Assembly: GCF_014805685.1 (NCBI RefSeq)
Contig: NC_060884.1
Location: 12,798,356 to 12,862,355 of the forward strand
DNA length: 64,000 nucleotides
Direction: 5' to 3'
DNA from: Silurus meridionalis
Lineage: Eukaryota; Chordata; Actinopteri; Siluriformes; Siluridae
Shown here: one piece after another, positions 46,270 through 61,099 of the stretch
How positions within the stretch are numbered: position 1 is the stretch's first letter
How the letters are laid out: the number at the start of each line of letters is the position of its first letter
Notes under the pieces: model-generated
The model's database searches: none
The model's input: only the letters and a program-made list of their open reading frames with translations
What the model was told of the DNA's origin: nothing
Program-made: the position numbers and the translations under genes

Positions 46270-48824
46270 CTGCAGAGATCAGAACAAAAACAGATTCAGG
46301 TGAAATTGTGTTGTGCTCTTTGTTTAGTTTTTTTGCACTTGACTTGAAAAAATGAAAAATGAGCTACAACAATAGGGAAAATGTTGCCAATGGGAAGCTG
46401 TAAGTCGATGTTAATTCTAATAGGAGTTTTATGTCTGATTGTGGAGAAAATCATTCTATAAAACATGGTGTTTTGGCACTGCTGTGCAAAACACTGTGGT
46501 TGAATTTTAAATAGTGTACACTACATGCAGGTTGTACACGAACATTAGACCCTAAGGACAGCATTAAGTGGTAAACAGGAAGCATTGTGGCATTCGGAGT
46601 AACTGAATGTCAGTGGGACAACAAAAAAAAACAGCATCAAAAAAACGTGGTGTTGGAGATGTTCATCGACACTGAAATACCACAGAACCCAACAACAAAG
46701 TGTTAAGAACCGGACAAACGCGCACAACACTCGTGTTTACCGAACAGCTCATTCCATACGGAGTTCCCCTTTTGCTTTTAAAATGAATTCCACTCTTCTG
46801 GGAAAGCACTGTGTTTGGGAACATGGCTGTGGGGATTTGTGCTCATTCAGCTGCAGGAGCATTAGTGAGATCAGACACTGATGTGTGAGGTCAGTGTGGT
46901 TAAAATGACTAATGTGTTTATATTTTACAAACAGAACTAAACCTAGTATAAAAATACGCTGGGTGCAGAAACAAAATGACGGCAGTAGAAAACAGAATTT
47001 TTGGTCAGAAAATCCCAAGCATGATTTTTTTTTCCCCCTCATTATTTCATTTCAATCTTCTTTTCCCAAGAGAGAAATATCAACAATGTTGATTAATAAA
47101 GCAACACCTCTAACTCGGAGTCAAAAATCAAGACACTGTAGTCCAAATGCATCACCTCTAGTTTTCACTGCGATATCCAACAAATTGACTTGATAATTCA
47201 TTTGTTAGCTCATAGTGCAGCCCTGCAACCTTTTCTTCTACGTTTATAATCTAATTCCCAATCAAATGACGTTTTTACTTTCATTTCTCTAATACACAGC
47301 AGACAACTATATTGTGTGTCTGATGGGGGAATGACAATTCAATTAAGGGTCTTGAACACTTCTTGTATTGACTTGCCACTCAAATCTATTAGATCAAGCA
47401 ACAAAGTTCTGCTACAAATTTGCTTTGCTTCTATAGCTTTTTTGATCTGACTCAATATTGCTACTGAATAAAATACACGTTTGTATCTGTAAAGCTCTCA
47501 AACTGTTTAGGAACACCACAAGTACATTAGGGTAGTGCATGCAGAGAAATGAATCTGGCTTAAAAGTCCACTAACCAAGGACATGGAGAATAAAGTAATA
47601 AGGGATTGAGGAAAACCAAGACAAAGACGGAGAGAAAGAGAGAAAAAAAGAGAGAGAGAATTTATTTGTAGTCCACCCCTGGAGTCCACCTGCCCCAGCT
47701 GTGTCACTGCAAATCTGTCAGATTCAGTCTTCGCCAACTGAGTGCACCAGGCGCACCTGTCACGACCTCAACTGAGCTTCTCAATCCCTCTCCCTTAATT
47801 TTCGCCACCTCACAGGAAACACAGGCCAAAATGAAATGGGTGAGAACGCGCAGGAGGGGTAAATGAGAGCGCACATGGTGCTCGTACACAAAGTGTAAAT
47901 TCGCCAACCCTAGAATTCTGCCTTCCGTTCATTCTCAAATAGAAGTAGTCAAAAATCTGCAAGGAATTAAGATAACGAGAAACGAGTACCTGGTCCGCGT
48001 CACGTTTTAATATCTTTACACACACGTGCTCATGATGGTTTATTGGTGAGCCTCATCGCAGACATGTACGTCTCGAAGATTTTGCATCTGTATCTTTTTT
48101 GGTGTATCGCGAAAAACAATCCTGCGACGTCTCGCAGTCTAAATTGATGGGTGTGAAAATGGGGGTGAACGTGTGCTCAGCGCACCTTTAAAGATCAACC
48201 TTCACTCATTAACTACGCTTCATTCTCCGTCCTTCTGGCCCACTCATGATTCAGTGCAAATTGAGACTTGCTTGCTGCACAGTGCTGCTGGCAGGCTTCT
48301 CTTAAGTCAGTGTGAGAAATGCACTCCCTCCCATCACAGCCATCTGGTAAATCTGAACAACAAGGCTGGACCAAATGCTAATTCATCCTACACGTCGCTG
48401 CGAAACACTTCCTACCTATTCAAAGCGAGGCGAGGGAAACGTACAGCGCTCTGAAATACACAGGACCGAGTCTAAAGCCTACTGATACATAATGTAGGTA
48501 CAAGACAAGCACTTGCACACTCCTAATTTGTCTCATTAGAAAAATGAATGTAACCGAATACACATTTGCAGCACATATAAAAAGAAGATGACAGCATTGT
48601 GCTGAACACCTTTATGCTGAATATTGGCAAGTCTGTGATTAGCTACAGCACTCAGCCTGCAGTTTCATGACTAAGCCAATATGCAGTAAAACTTCAATCC
48701 TGCTTGTAGAGTATTGCTCGGGATGTGAAGAACGTGTACACCTCCATAGATGATCTTTCACTCTAGAACCATACTAATCATTTAAAATCGATTTTGAAAT
48801 TGGTGGAGATTTTTACAGAGATTT

Positions 48825-49855
48825 TTAAGTTTTTGGACACCTGACCATAATATTTGTATGTGCTTCCTAAATAGCTCTCTTTCAACACAGTCTCCATTTG
48901 CTGTTACAATCACCTCCATTTTTCTGGGTAGACGTTCCACTAGACTTTTTTCTCTACCCATCCCGAGGCAACCTGAGGTTGTGCCAGCTCCAGCCGTGTC
49001 CCACCTCTTGAAGATTATGGACCTTTAAAGAAGTAGATGCCGACCCCGCAAATATCCCGAACCATCTAGAGACGTACTAGAGCCATTTAGATTCCACTTC
49101 ATGTGGAGTTTGGACACTGGAACTCTTTGAGTGTTTAAAGGCTCTGGCATGGAGAAGCTGGTGATGGATCTATGATGAGCTCAATGTTTTATGAGTTGCT
49201 TAGTAGCTCCTGGTTCCATAACCTCAACTGTACACTGCAGTGCTCATGCTAGTTCTCACTCTCCAGTGTTCTGTATTGTTTTAAAGACTATAATCACACT
49301 CTTGATATCACCCAAATAAGGATGGTTTCCTTTTGAGTCTGGTTCCTCTCAAGGTTTCTTCCTAATAAAATCAAAAGAGAGTTTTTCCTTGCCCAGGCTG
49401 CTCATCATGAATAATGAATAATAAATCTCTCACCTTAACTCTTAAATTCTGTAAAGCTGCTTTGAGACAATGTTGTGAAACGCGCTATAGAAATAAATTT
49501 GACTTTTGAGCGTGAGCATGGTGATTAATGCTCAGGTGCTGATGTAAGGTCAACTGATCCTGAAGGTGTTCACTAGAGCTGAGGTGAGAGCTCTATAGCA
49601 GGCCACTAAAAATCTTTCACTCCACCCCATGTAAACCATATGTTCATTAGGATTACTTTGTGCACAGGGCATTGCCTGCTGGAACGTGTTTGGGTCTCCC
49701 AGTTCAAGTGAAGAGGGAAAATATAATGCTAGCACATCTAAAGACATCCTATACAAATTGTGCACCTCGAACTGTGTGCTAACACTATGGGGAAGAACCT
49801 CACCTGGCTGGAAAAGTCGGGTGTCCCAATACATTTGCGTGTAAATAAACAAAAA
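48825..49855 (-). mobile_element. Tc1-family relic carrying another insertion
   Basis: Starts with TTTTTGGACACCTGACCATA and contains TGGGTAGACGTTCCACTAGA. After the insertion at about 48940-49515 it resumes with GAAGGTGTTCACTAGAGCTG, GCAGGCCACTAAAAATCTTT and CATGTAAACCATATG, and ends GTGTCCCAATACATTTGCG. The order matches the copies at 43440 and 54755. Confidence 0.65.
48940..49515 (+). mobile_element. LINE/SINE-like interspersed element inserted in the Tc1 copy
   Basis: Ends GTAAAGCTGCTTTGAGACAA, GAAACGCGCTATAGAAATAA and ATTTGACTTTTGA. That 3' end, with AAATAAA and a short TTGA tail, is very common in fish genomes. CTCTCAAGGTTTCTTCCTAA and GAGTTTTTCCTTGCC just upstream belong to the same repeat. 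No frame is recognised; the left edge is inferred from the break in the Tc1 sequence. Confidence 0.6.
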
Positions 49856-52800
49856 CGGTGGATAGGTTTAAATCAATTCTTAATGCAGCAAAAATAGAAG
49901 ACAAGATATAGGCTATAGCATTCTATTTTACTGCGTACTTCCCCTGTCAGCTTCTTCCTTGATTCCTGCTGAAGCTGGGTATTTCCACCAATAATAAGAG
50001 CGAGTCTTGCAGCTTATAACCAAAAGTGTTAACGTCATAGTAGCGTCTGAGGTTGAATTTCGATCAGCAGTTAAACATGTTCTTGCCCTACCCATATGGT
50101 TATCAGTAATTTGAATGTGGATTTTTTTTTATATTGATTTTAATGGTTCTAGGGATCATCCAACACTGATGAAACCGTCTGATCTCACGCCAACTTTTAA
50201 TTCGGCCCAAGATATTCCCAGGGCTTAATAACTGGTCATATTTGGTTATGTTTAGTTCATTTCAGAGTTAATAGTTAACCTTTCATTACTGCTTTGCACA
50301 TCTTAATAGAGGCATTCTATGTGCCTATGCGGGTTACAGTGTATAAACTCAAATCATATTTTTAATAAAACAGTGACCCTTCACCCCCTTTCAAAATTTC
50401 GGCAATAAATACCCGTCGCACTCATCAGCTGAGCAGAACACCGTCAAACGCAGAAAAAAAACAAGATGCGCACATATATAGATAAATCTGACTGGATTAA
50501 TTAAATGTGACCGCGTTATTTAATTAACAGAAGAGAGAGAAAGAGAGAGAGAGGCCACAGAGAGCGGTTATACCGATTGCTTGACAAAAGTGCACTAATG
50601 TAAACCGTAACTTGTTTTTATATACACAGTGGTGGAGATGTGAGGGCAAAGTACGCGCGTCTTCATAGGAAGCGGGCTTGTTGTGGGCCGTATTTACAAA
50701 ATGAACTCGCCGACGCTGAATGAGGGCACGTTCATGCTATGCAAAAGGTGATTTTGTGTGTCTCTGTGTGCATAAAACTTCTCTCCCTCCAACAAATTTA
50801 AATATTTCATTACTGGAAATACCAAAATCCAACACCCTAATTGCTGAACACCCCTCCAAACTAATACCTTGCAGAAGCACTTTTTGCCTTTATTAAGCAA
50901 ATCAAGTCTTTGTCTAACTTCACACAGCTACACTTTTAGAATCCAACTCTTCTTAGCAAATAGGGTGTGTAGACTTTTTTTTATTTTTTATATCCACTGT
51001 GTATGTGGGTGTGTGTATCCATGTATAAGGAAACATAACCTGCATTACAGCAATTACAGTAGGGCTAAACTCAAGAGTCTATGACTGAACTGAAGAGTGT
51101 CTCTACGAGTTACAAAAGAACTCTATAGCACTTAGTGAATGCACTATGTCCAGACATAAACATGCAAGCATATATGACAACAACAGATCTAACTGAAGAA
51201 TCGGTGTCATAAGTCATTTTTGACCAGCTCTGGGAATGTCGCCATAACCTCATCAGGAAGCGGAGAAATTAAACGTCCGACTAAAACTAAAACTTCCCTG
51301 TCAATGAGGAGACTGACAGTATGTTCCCAAGATTCCATTTGTGACCTTAATATGAAATGCACAATTAGGAGAGAAAACCCAGAAATAACAAGTAGCACAT
51401 TTTTCTGAAAGAAGCCACTGAAGAAACTGTCACAGGCAAATTGTTTCCTGGAGCTGTCAAAGAATGACCTTTACAGTTATGGAATAAAGGCAAATAATTA
51501 AGTACACGGGTCACAGTGGTTAACACAAAAACATAATAGCTTCAAATGGCCAAGTCATACATCTTGAACTGTACATTTTAACTCCGTGTTCAGTGTTGGT
51601 TTTGGATATCTACGGCTATATAAAATACAACAGCAGCCCTAACCATGAGCAAAGCACATTGTACCAAAACAAAAAGAACAAACAATGACAAAGTAAAATA
51701 TTTACATCCAACAACAGCAACCCTTGAGTCAAGAGGTGTTAACCCTGTGAGCCCAATACCATCTCTCTAGAGGTATAAGGTACAATGCTAATGCTCGCTA
51801 ATAGCAGAAAAAACAGAGAGCTTATAATTGATCTCTGAGGAACACACTGGAAACAATTACCTTGTTTTTTTTTTTTCCTTCACTATTCCCAACCCAATGA
51901 AAACGGCAAAACAGAGTTTAATTGGATGTGATCGATGTGTTATTGTTCGTGGAGGACCAATTAATTAAAACTGAAAGAATATTTATTATTTTATTACTTA
52001 ACTGTGCTTAACGAGAGTGGGGAGGTGGAGAGCTGAGCTCAGGTGAGCGGGAAATATAATCAGCCAACTGACTCATTAATTAGCACAAGGTCATATTTAC
52101 CAAGTCTGCAAGGGCATACAGATGGGCAAAATGAAGGGTACTTGGACCAGGGATCCCAGTTACGGCTGCTGCATTTGATATGAGCCCCGATGCAAATTTA
52201 TGTATGATGTACCAGTTCAGATTGAATGCCTCCTCCTCAAATAAAAAAAAAATAAAAAAAAATAAAAAATACACAGAGACAGAGAGAGAGAGAGAGAGAG
52301 AGGGGGGCGGAAAGAGAGAGGGATGATTGTATGTCCGAGTCTTACCTCACAAAAGCCTCTGTGAACTTGCCTGGCAAAGTAGACAGGCCTCTTCTGTTTG
52401 GTGTCATTTGGACCAGCAACAATAAGCATCTAAATGAGATACCAAATGGCCCTGTAGCAATTAGTGATGGGAGATGACCACGGTCGCCGCCTCTTTTCCA
52501 CAGCCAACAAACACACAAGACAACCCCTTCAAGGGCTCCATACAAGTTTCAAAACACTTCAATGTGAAAGAATTCATTTTAGATTTGAACATACAAACCA
52601 GTTGCAATACACAGTATAAAAATTAAATCGCTGATACCCAACAACGTATGTGAATAATCTAATTAAAACAGAAATAATACCGCCTTTTGGGTTCCATATT
52701 TCTGAAAGATGATTCTTCGACTGTTTTTCGAAGAAGTCGCTAGAGTACTCGACTGCTAGTAATCCTCTAGGTGCTTGGCATTCAAAGGGACTATTCAATC

Positions 52801-54082
52801 GCCCGATAGAGAGAGAGCTCTCGGAGTGGACACGAGCTCTTAATCCAATTCAGCAAGCACGGTGAATAGAGGCAAGAGTCCTGTCGGCACATGTGTATTT
52901 GTATGTGTGTATAAATATATATGCCCCCACAGGCTTTCAAGTTATTAGCTCCCAATAATTAACAGAGCAGAAGTGTTCGGTCAGGCTAATGCTGTTATTC
53001 CTAGCAGGGTGCCATTAGAGCAAGCTGCGGTCGACATGTAGTGATGAAGCGGGTCAGAGTCGGATAGAGATGGCTAGTGTTCTAAAGGTCATCCTTGTCT
53101 CACCCTAAAGCCAGGTCTGTCAGCTTAATAGGCAGGGATGCTATTTGTCCCCTCTATTCTGCTTCATTCATCATGAGACGTGTTCTGACACGCTCGGAGT
53201 AGATCACGTTTGATGCAGTAGGACTGAGTTGTATGATGAGGGAGGATATAGACATGGATCATTAAAAGGTGTGGTTCAGGCTGAATAAGGAAAAGCTAAA
53301 TGGCAAGGGAAACTATTCATGGAAAAACTGACTGCGGTAGGCTGAGACTGGGAAAGGCTAGTGGAAGGGTAGGGGGAAAAAGAGTGAAGTAGAAGAGAAC
53401 AATGAGAGATGGAAAGGACAAAGCAAATGACAAAAAGGAGCGTTTTATTTTTAAACAATAATATAACTTAATAGTAAATGCCAGGTACCCTTATTTTATT
53501 TCAAACACCCTCAAAGCATTCTTACAGAATTCACAGCTCTGTAAGATAATGCTAGAACAATATAGTACGTTTTCATATGGGCAACATCCAAGTTATAAGC
53601 ATGTGGTAAAATGAATAGAAAAAAATCTGAAAAAGCTCATCCGAGAGGTTCCAGGCTTCCAGCCTAATTAATGTCACTATATGGTCCAAAGTTTGGTGGC
53701 ACCTTCACACAGGGGTGGTAAGGTTTGGGACCTTTCTTGAGCACTCCCATTGCTGCTAACAAACACACTCAAAGCTGGAATTCTCACATTAATCACTTCA
53801 GTGTTATATTTGAAAACAGCTTTAATATATTTCACCTACTGCTGAAAGGACTACAGCCCTATGGGAAAGCAAATCCACACAACCAGAAATTCCACTTGAA
53901 ATGAAAGCAGACTAAACATTAAGAACCTGTAATGATGCTAAATTAGGAGAAGAAAAAATAAAAAAAGGCAGGGGAAAAAAAAGCCTGCACTGCTTTCAAA
54001 ATTCAGACCGTCGCCATTCTCTTTTATACAACTGGAACTCAATAGAAATAAATGTGTAGATTTTATACTTATACATAACTGG

Positions 54083-54245
<163 letters not shown>

Positions 54246-54666
54246 CAGTACAGACCAAAAGTTTAGACACACCTTCTTATTCAAAGAGTTTTCTTTATTC
54301 TCATGACTATGAAAATTGTAGATTCACACTGAAGGCATCAAAACTATGAATTAATACATGTGGAATTATATATGGAATTATATACATAACAAAAAAGTGT
54401 GAAACAACTGAAAATGTCATATTGTAGGTTCTTCAAAGTAGCCACCTTTTGCTTAGATTACTGCTTTGCACACTCTTGGCATTCTCTTGATGCCCACTTT
54501 GAAGAACCTACAATACGACATATTTTCAGTTCACTTTTTTGTTATGTATATAAATATACATGTGTTAATTCATAGTTTTAATGCCTTCAGTGTGACTCTA
54601 CAATTTTCATAATCATGAAAATAAAGAAAACTCTTTGAATGAGCAGGTGTGTCCAAACTTTGGTCT

Positions 54667-54672
<6 letters not shown>
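54246..54672. mobile_element. Palindromic Tc1-like MITE
   Basis: Starts CAGTACAGACCAAAAGTTTA, the same family as 31808-32355, and ends with the inverse GGTCTGTACT. Almost the whole length is an inverted repeat: AACCTACAATACGACATATT on the right mirrors AATGTCATATTGTAGGTTCT on the left, and the terminal arms pair from there outward. Only a short centre near 54455-54495 is single. No transposase coding remains. Bordered by TA on both sides. Confidence 0.8.

Positions 54673-54742
<70 letters not shown>
54672..54742. repeat. (TA)n microsatellite
   Basis: About 35 TA units directly after the MITE. Confidence 0.95.
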
Positions 54743-54747
<5 letters not shown>

Positions 54748-54754
54748 GTATGGA

Positions 54755-55180
54755 CCATATATTGTATGGACATCTGGACAGAAGATCTGTATGTAGTTAT
54801 TTTGAAGAGCCCATTCTACATTTAGTCTCCATTTACTGGGAAGATGTTCCACTAGATGCATTGTGGTTGTGGAGTTTATATGGTTATGGTTTATAATTCA
54901 GACACTAAGGTTTTAGTAGGTAGAAAGGTTTAAGTCAGGCTTTGATGTAAAGTGAGAAACCCTGGGGTGCAGTCAGCGTTCCAATTTATTCCAAAAGTGT
55001 TTGATAGGGTGGCACTTTATAGCAGGCTACTCAAGATCATCTACTCCAAACTGTGTAAAACTATATGTTCATGAAGCTCGGTTTGTACACAGGGGCACTG
55101 GAACAGGTTTGGGTCTCCCACTTTCAAATGATGCTACCACATCCAAAGACATCCTTAGTTTACCTCCAAGCACAAATGGA
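54755..55180 (-). mobile_element. Tc1-family relic
   Basis: TATGGACATCTGGACAGAAG, then ACTGGGAAGATGTTCCACTA, TATAGCAGGCTACTCAAGAT, GTACACAGGGGCACTGGAAC and CAAAGACATCCTTAG. Order as in the copies at 43440 and 48825. Confidence 0.6.
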
Positions 55181-58100
55181 GGAGGCGAGACGAAATTGAG
55201 AACAAATAAAAGTCGAGTAAAACCTGCTAGCTGCAGCAAAACCAACCAACCAACCATTAGGCATAATTGCACTTCCAAAGATCTTAAGTCTAGCTAATGA
55301 TTTCTACGCCACACTCTTCATAAATGTCCTTTGTCATGGTTCTTAAAACTCTGCATAATGCTTGCGTATGCTTCCTGCATAAAATCTCGCTGTGCTGTAA
55401 CAGGAGTGAAACACAGCCCGATCTTGTACTGTGTAGTCACTCATCCACACCTCAGCGCTGTTGCTCATTACCACTTGTTTTTGGAAAAAGATTCGCTGCT
55501 GGTGACCGAGAGCAATCTTTCACAAGCCAAAACTAATTCAAACAATCAAAACAAAAGCAAAAAAAGACGATAGTATTAAAAGGCTAAATGAGGATTCACA
55601 CTAAAACTATGAATTAGACTAGCCCTTTAACAGTTGTCCAAGGAAACGACTGTCCATTATTTAAATCTCTACTTGCCCGTCCCACCACCTCATTCCTCTT
55701 CTCTCACCCCGTTTTCTCTCTCACACTTACTCCCTGAGGGAACACGGCCACATCCCTCGAATGTTCGTGTGGACGGTCATCAAGCATGCCTGTCTTATCA
55801 GATCAAAGTTCATAGAGTGAAAGTGCAATCATGCAGGCATCCACGGAGGGGTGGAGAGAATAAGCAAAAACAACTCGAAAAAACAGATTCAGTAAGGCTA
55901 CTCGAAATTCTCTTCAGGAATTTGGCTTGCACTTGACCTACAGCTTTACACCCTTCAGGTTTTCAAGCCTGCCAAAGACAAAACAATTAAAAAGTTAATA
56001 AAAATAAATAAACACTTGCAAAGAGCTGCATCATAAATGTTATTGTTTTACTTTGAAACCTCAAATCATAGGACATGAATAGGAAGTTGCTCATCCTGCT
56101 GGACCAGGAAGCAGATCAGATCTGATATTCAGTATTTGGATTGGGCTTATGCTGGCAAATAATTATTGCTTGGATATTGGGAAAATATAGATATTGATTT
56201 TATTAAATGTCATATTTACAACCAAAGCAGAAAGGTTTTTTGTTTTTAGTATGGGTAAAAGAAACAGCATGGAGGTGATGAAAGCATAGCCAAGACTACG
56301 TATGACCTCTTGACTGAAGAGTTGGAGCCAAAACACTAAAACAAAAGCCTTTGTAATATTGGCATCCCGTGAACATTAATTTCGTTTTTTACCCCTGGTT
56401 CATGCTGATGAAGCTTTATCCTATATACTTACTGACCAAATCACACAACCATGCTTGTACCCCATTTTCGATTCCTTTTTCACTGGATGTAAAAGGGTGG
56501 CATGCGCACTGTTAACCCCATTTAGTCGGTCGTTCAGTTTCCCGTTTGACCTTTACCATTTAAGATGTTGGTCCCGGGTAATTAAAGTTCAATCGGGGCT
56601 TGATTAAACACCAACACGCTCGAACATCAGAAGTGTCTGAGAACTTTATTACGGATATGTGGTTCCTGACATTTCTTCAAACGTAATTTGCAGCCATGAC
56701 TCATAGAGGGAGTTGAACCGAGGCTATTATCTGTGCTACACCTCCGGCTGGCTGAAGCTCAATACATGGAGCAAAGAAGGGCGAATAAATCGGCCATTTT
56801 TTTTAAATCACCGCACAGCTGTTAGGAATGTATAGTAAGTGCACCCGACCAGATTTTCTTCTCTATATTAACTGAAGGAACAGCTGATTATATCGCTCTC
56901 GCCCCAGTGCGCTCTTTCCACCGGTCTGTCGCAGGTGTCCCCGCAGACTGTAGATGGAATGATGTCTCCAGGGTGCTACGAGTGAACCGTGTCTCCAGAG
57001 TCCCTATAATCAGCCAACTTAAACCAAGCCTGGAGGGAGTGCTTGATTAAAACTTCTGCTGCTCTGTGAGTTTTAGTTCCATTTATGTTGTTATTCAAAT
57101 TCTCTATAGACCCACGTTTTCTCATTAACTAGTCCAAGATTTTCTTTAGTTTCCATCACATCGAGCCCTGACAAGAGATTCTCTCCTTTCATTCCAAACG
57201 TTATTCATGAACAGACTGTAGATTCTCAACATTGGCATTTGGGTTTTTCTTTTCTTTATGTTCAGGTACATTTGTTTGTTTTAACACATAAAATGTTCTG
57301 AATCTTACAGATCACATCATTAAGGGTTAAAAGAATGTGCTGTTGCTCAGTTTCCTTTTGCAGAATTACAGCTTATGAGTCTTAGGCTACTCTACTATTA
57401 AATGATTTGAAGTCTGGAAATTGCAGGTTCGCGCACACAGTCACGTTCATTCAAAGCGTATCACGCCCTTGAAAAACTACCTTTTTTGCTGTGGTTTCAC
57501 AGCGACGTAGCAACAAACAGCCATTTAAACCGGCTCATAAAAACATTTACAATGCCTTGAACCAGGCAAATACAAGTAGAGTTAGAACTAATGATCAAAC
57601 GAAACAAAAGAATGAAAGGAAATATCATGGTGGTTGGTGATTTTCAGTATTCTGAAACTGCTCATCTGAGGTTTTCACACCTAAATATCTAGCAATCAGC
57701 AGCTCTAAAGGCAGAAGAACCTCAAAAGAGATCACATCAAATCATGAACACGTACATCCACACTTTACATCTGCGCTAAACTGAAAAGCATCCCAGAATG
57801 CACAACGTGAAACCCCATGCAGAAGCCACGTCCGTCAGCCATGAACAAACAAAATGGGAGGTTACAGAGGGCACGGCTCACCATAACTGGACAATTTGAG
57901 AGCGGAAAAACAGCACCTGTTTTTTCCCCCCTAATCAACTGCCCAGTTTTACCATTCATTCAATGTAGGAAATAAAATAAACAGCGTTTATTTATCAGCG
58001 TGAAGTTCAGATTAGTTTTGGCATAAGTAACAGACAATTGAGAACAAAACACTCACTGTTTTTGTCTAAAACCTCATGTCAAAAAAGCACTCGATATTTT

Positions 58101-59544
58101 CTAAAACACCTGCATGCATGACGTTCCTTAGAGGTTTGAAGGCCATGTGGCACATGATTCTTAGTGCAAATTCAACTGGGTGGTACCAAAAATGTGCCAA
58201 GAAATTGTGGAATCTGTAAAATAAAAAATAAATAAATAAAACAAAACATTTGTCATGCTTAACCTGCGGAGTGAGATTATTATCGAATACATTTTGATGC
58301 TTTTGTAAACTGTACTTACGTCTCTAAAACCACTGACTAATAAATAAAACAGAACGATGTCCAGAAAAATACATTTACGGCACAGACCAGTTTCAGATTG
58401 ACATCTACATATGAAAGGTCAGTTTCCACAGAATAACCAGCTTTGAATCTACTGCAGCTCAACAAGAGAGGGAATGGGGAAGAAGAGAAAAAAAAAAAAA
58501 AAACACCATACACAATATTCCTGTATTGCAGGTCCCTGAAAATCAGTGTCAGGAAGTCTAGGCTGTATATTTGTCTAATTTACGAAAAATCCTCTCGTGC
58601 ATTATGCCACAGAAAGCAATTTGTGGGTGGGAGGAATAGTGAAGTGGAACAAATGATTGCGAAAGAGAAAGTGGGTCAGAAGCCCATGACTGGCCACTAC
58701 TGCAATGCAGCAACAAAGCAGCTCAATCCTCCTCCACTACTCTGTTACACTTTTTTTTTTTCTGAACCATGAAAATGCAGCGGTGTATATGCTGCTTCAC
58801 GCTGTCAAGCTGTAATTTCCCAGTCTTGCTTTTGTAAGAAACCTGTCTAGATGAATCTCTCTGACTGGCACTGCTGAAGGAACTTGCGAATAGGATAGCG
58901 AAGCCACACTGAGAAAGGCAAGTGAAAGAGGAACTGTTTTGCAGTCGAGTTCAAATGCTGGATTTCTGCCTGTTCAAACAGGCAATCGGTTCAAATCAGA
59001 GCAGTGCATCAAGTCTCGGCTTTTAATCAATTCATCATCTCTGCTATACAAGAAACTCGCACTGGGAAAAATAAAATAAAAAAATAAAAATAAGAGAAGG
59101 GTTGCCATGTCTCTCAGTTTAATACCACTATGTAATTGCAAGAAAGAGGTCCCAAAAGATATTAGTATTTATACAGCTGTCAACTCTAACCCCCTGTTTA
59201 TGGAGTATCATTGTCTTGCATGTTTTCCCTGCTCACCGTCCACCTGACTTAAGATGAAGAGTGCGTTTTAGAGCTGGAAAAACACTACAACGTGCACGGC
59301 AGGATGGAGGGGATTGTCAGAAAACCAGGATTTTAAAGTCGTGTTTTAGTGGGGCATCGATAGAAAAATTAAAAAATAAATAAATAAATAAACTGTTCAG
59401 CTTTTCAGTCGTTACCCCTGCAATACTCGTCAGTCAGTTATTGTTAGGAGGGCACAACAGAGAGAGTATAGATAACTAGCTAGCCAAATTGCTATCCAAG
59501 TGTGTGTCAAGTCTGCCTGTGCACAAAGCAAGCTCCAGTAGACG

Positions 59545-59820
59545 TTCTGTTCAAGAACTATGACTTCAACCCGATTGAACACCTTTGAGATGATTTGGAA
59601 TGCCGACTGCACCCCAGGTCTCCTCACCCTACATCAGTACCTGACTTTACTAACACCCTTTAGGCTGAATGAGCACAAATCTCCACAACTGCTCCCCAAA
59701 ACCTGGCAGAACATCTTCCCAGAAGAGTGGAGGTAATAACAGCAAACAGAGACTAAATGTGGACACATGAATCTAATGGTCAGGTGTCTAAAAACTTTGT
59801 TCCCCCATATAGTTCATCAT
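59545..59820 (+). mobile_element. Tc1-family relic, transposase 3' part
   Basis: TTCAACCCGATTGAACACCT corresponds to the FNPIEHL segment of the transposase. It is followed by CTCCTCACCCTACATCAGTA, CCCAGAAGAGTGGAGG and a terminal repeat near 59790-59815. Very close in sequence to 26290-26575. Confidence 0.65.
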
Positions 59821-60719
59821 TACTGTCTAACGATCTTTGGGACTACTGTGAAGGACATGGGCATACTGACCACCAGTTACATAAAGTATTTTAATACTAA
59901 AGCAGGGTGATTTAGGTTTGCAATTTTGAGGTCTGTCCCAGACCTGTGTGCAGACCTTTAAATCCAGTGAAGAAACCAACAAGAGGAAAATAGTCTAAAA
60001 ATCCACTGTCATCTTACTACAAAAGTTATTGATAATGATTCAATAATGAACATTTAATAATAATGAACATTTACTCATATGTTCATATAATAAAAAAATA
60101 AAAAAAACAGCCAGTTATACACAATGAATGTATGGTGCACGTTTTAAAAATATCATGACGTCTTCTGTGCGTCGTTCTAGAATGCGTGTTAGAGCCGGAT
60201 CTGCACGGCTTTCTTTCAAAATGCCTTTTTTTGAACAGGAAGGAAGCAGAGCCTGTGTTCTTTTAGGAAAAAGTGACTCCCTAACTCAAACAAGCTAGAG
60301 CTCCAGGTTCAAAGCCAAAAGATGGCAGACAGAACTGTTACTCCATTTTAGGATTATGTTTGTGTAAATGAACTGCTGTCCAGCAAGAACACATCAAAGT
60401 GAATATGTATCTTAAGATAACATTGAACATATAAATCAAAATGGAATTATCTTAAATATAAATACTTAATATTTATATCAACAAGCCAACTATCGGCTTT
60501 CTGCTCCAAGTTTGCAGTAAACTTCCAAACATTTGTCTCTGCTGAAACAAACGTATTAAAGCTTCAGGTTCAGTCTCGTTTAAACGTTAGCGACTAAACC
60601 CCTTTCTGACTTAATCCTCCTACTACACCCTAGAGAATACAGTTAAAAACTGTTAGCACCCTGTGGGTGGAGCACTGACTCACTAGTGCCTAGGTTAGAA
60701 AAACCTACATCCGGACCCC

Positions 60720-60791
<72 letters not shown>

Positions 60792-60810
60792 AAAACACAC
60801 ACACACACAG
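60720..60810. repeat. (CA)n microsatellite
   Basis: About 32 perfect CA units, then a degraded tail. Confidence 0.95.
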
Positions 60811-61099
60811 AGCTTTCATATCCTTCTGTTCAAACCAGATATGAGAGCGACAAAAGAACAGCAAGCAAAGTCAGGTTCCTTTTATGGCTTTTAGCCGTGT
60901 AATAAGGGTGTTTCTATTCATATTGATGCATTTTGCAGACAGATCAAACTCCATGCTTTATTAGTTCACCCTCACACCATTGTGAAATGCTTGGGTTTAT
61001 GTCCTGCCGAACTTTTCTGCTAAACAGAGGTTGTGTTCTACTGTACTTTGGAATATGCAGAGTACATATATAATGGTATAGTATTAAAGTAATATATAA

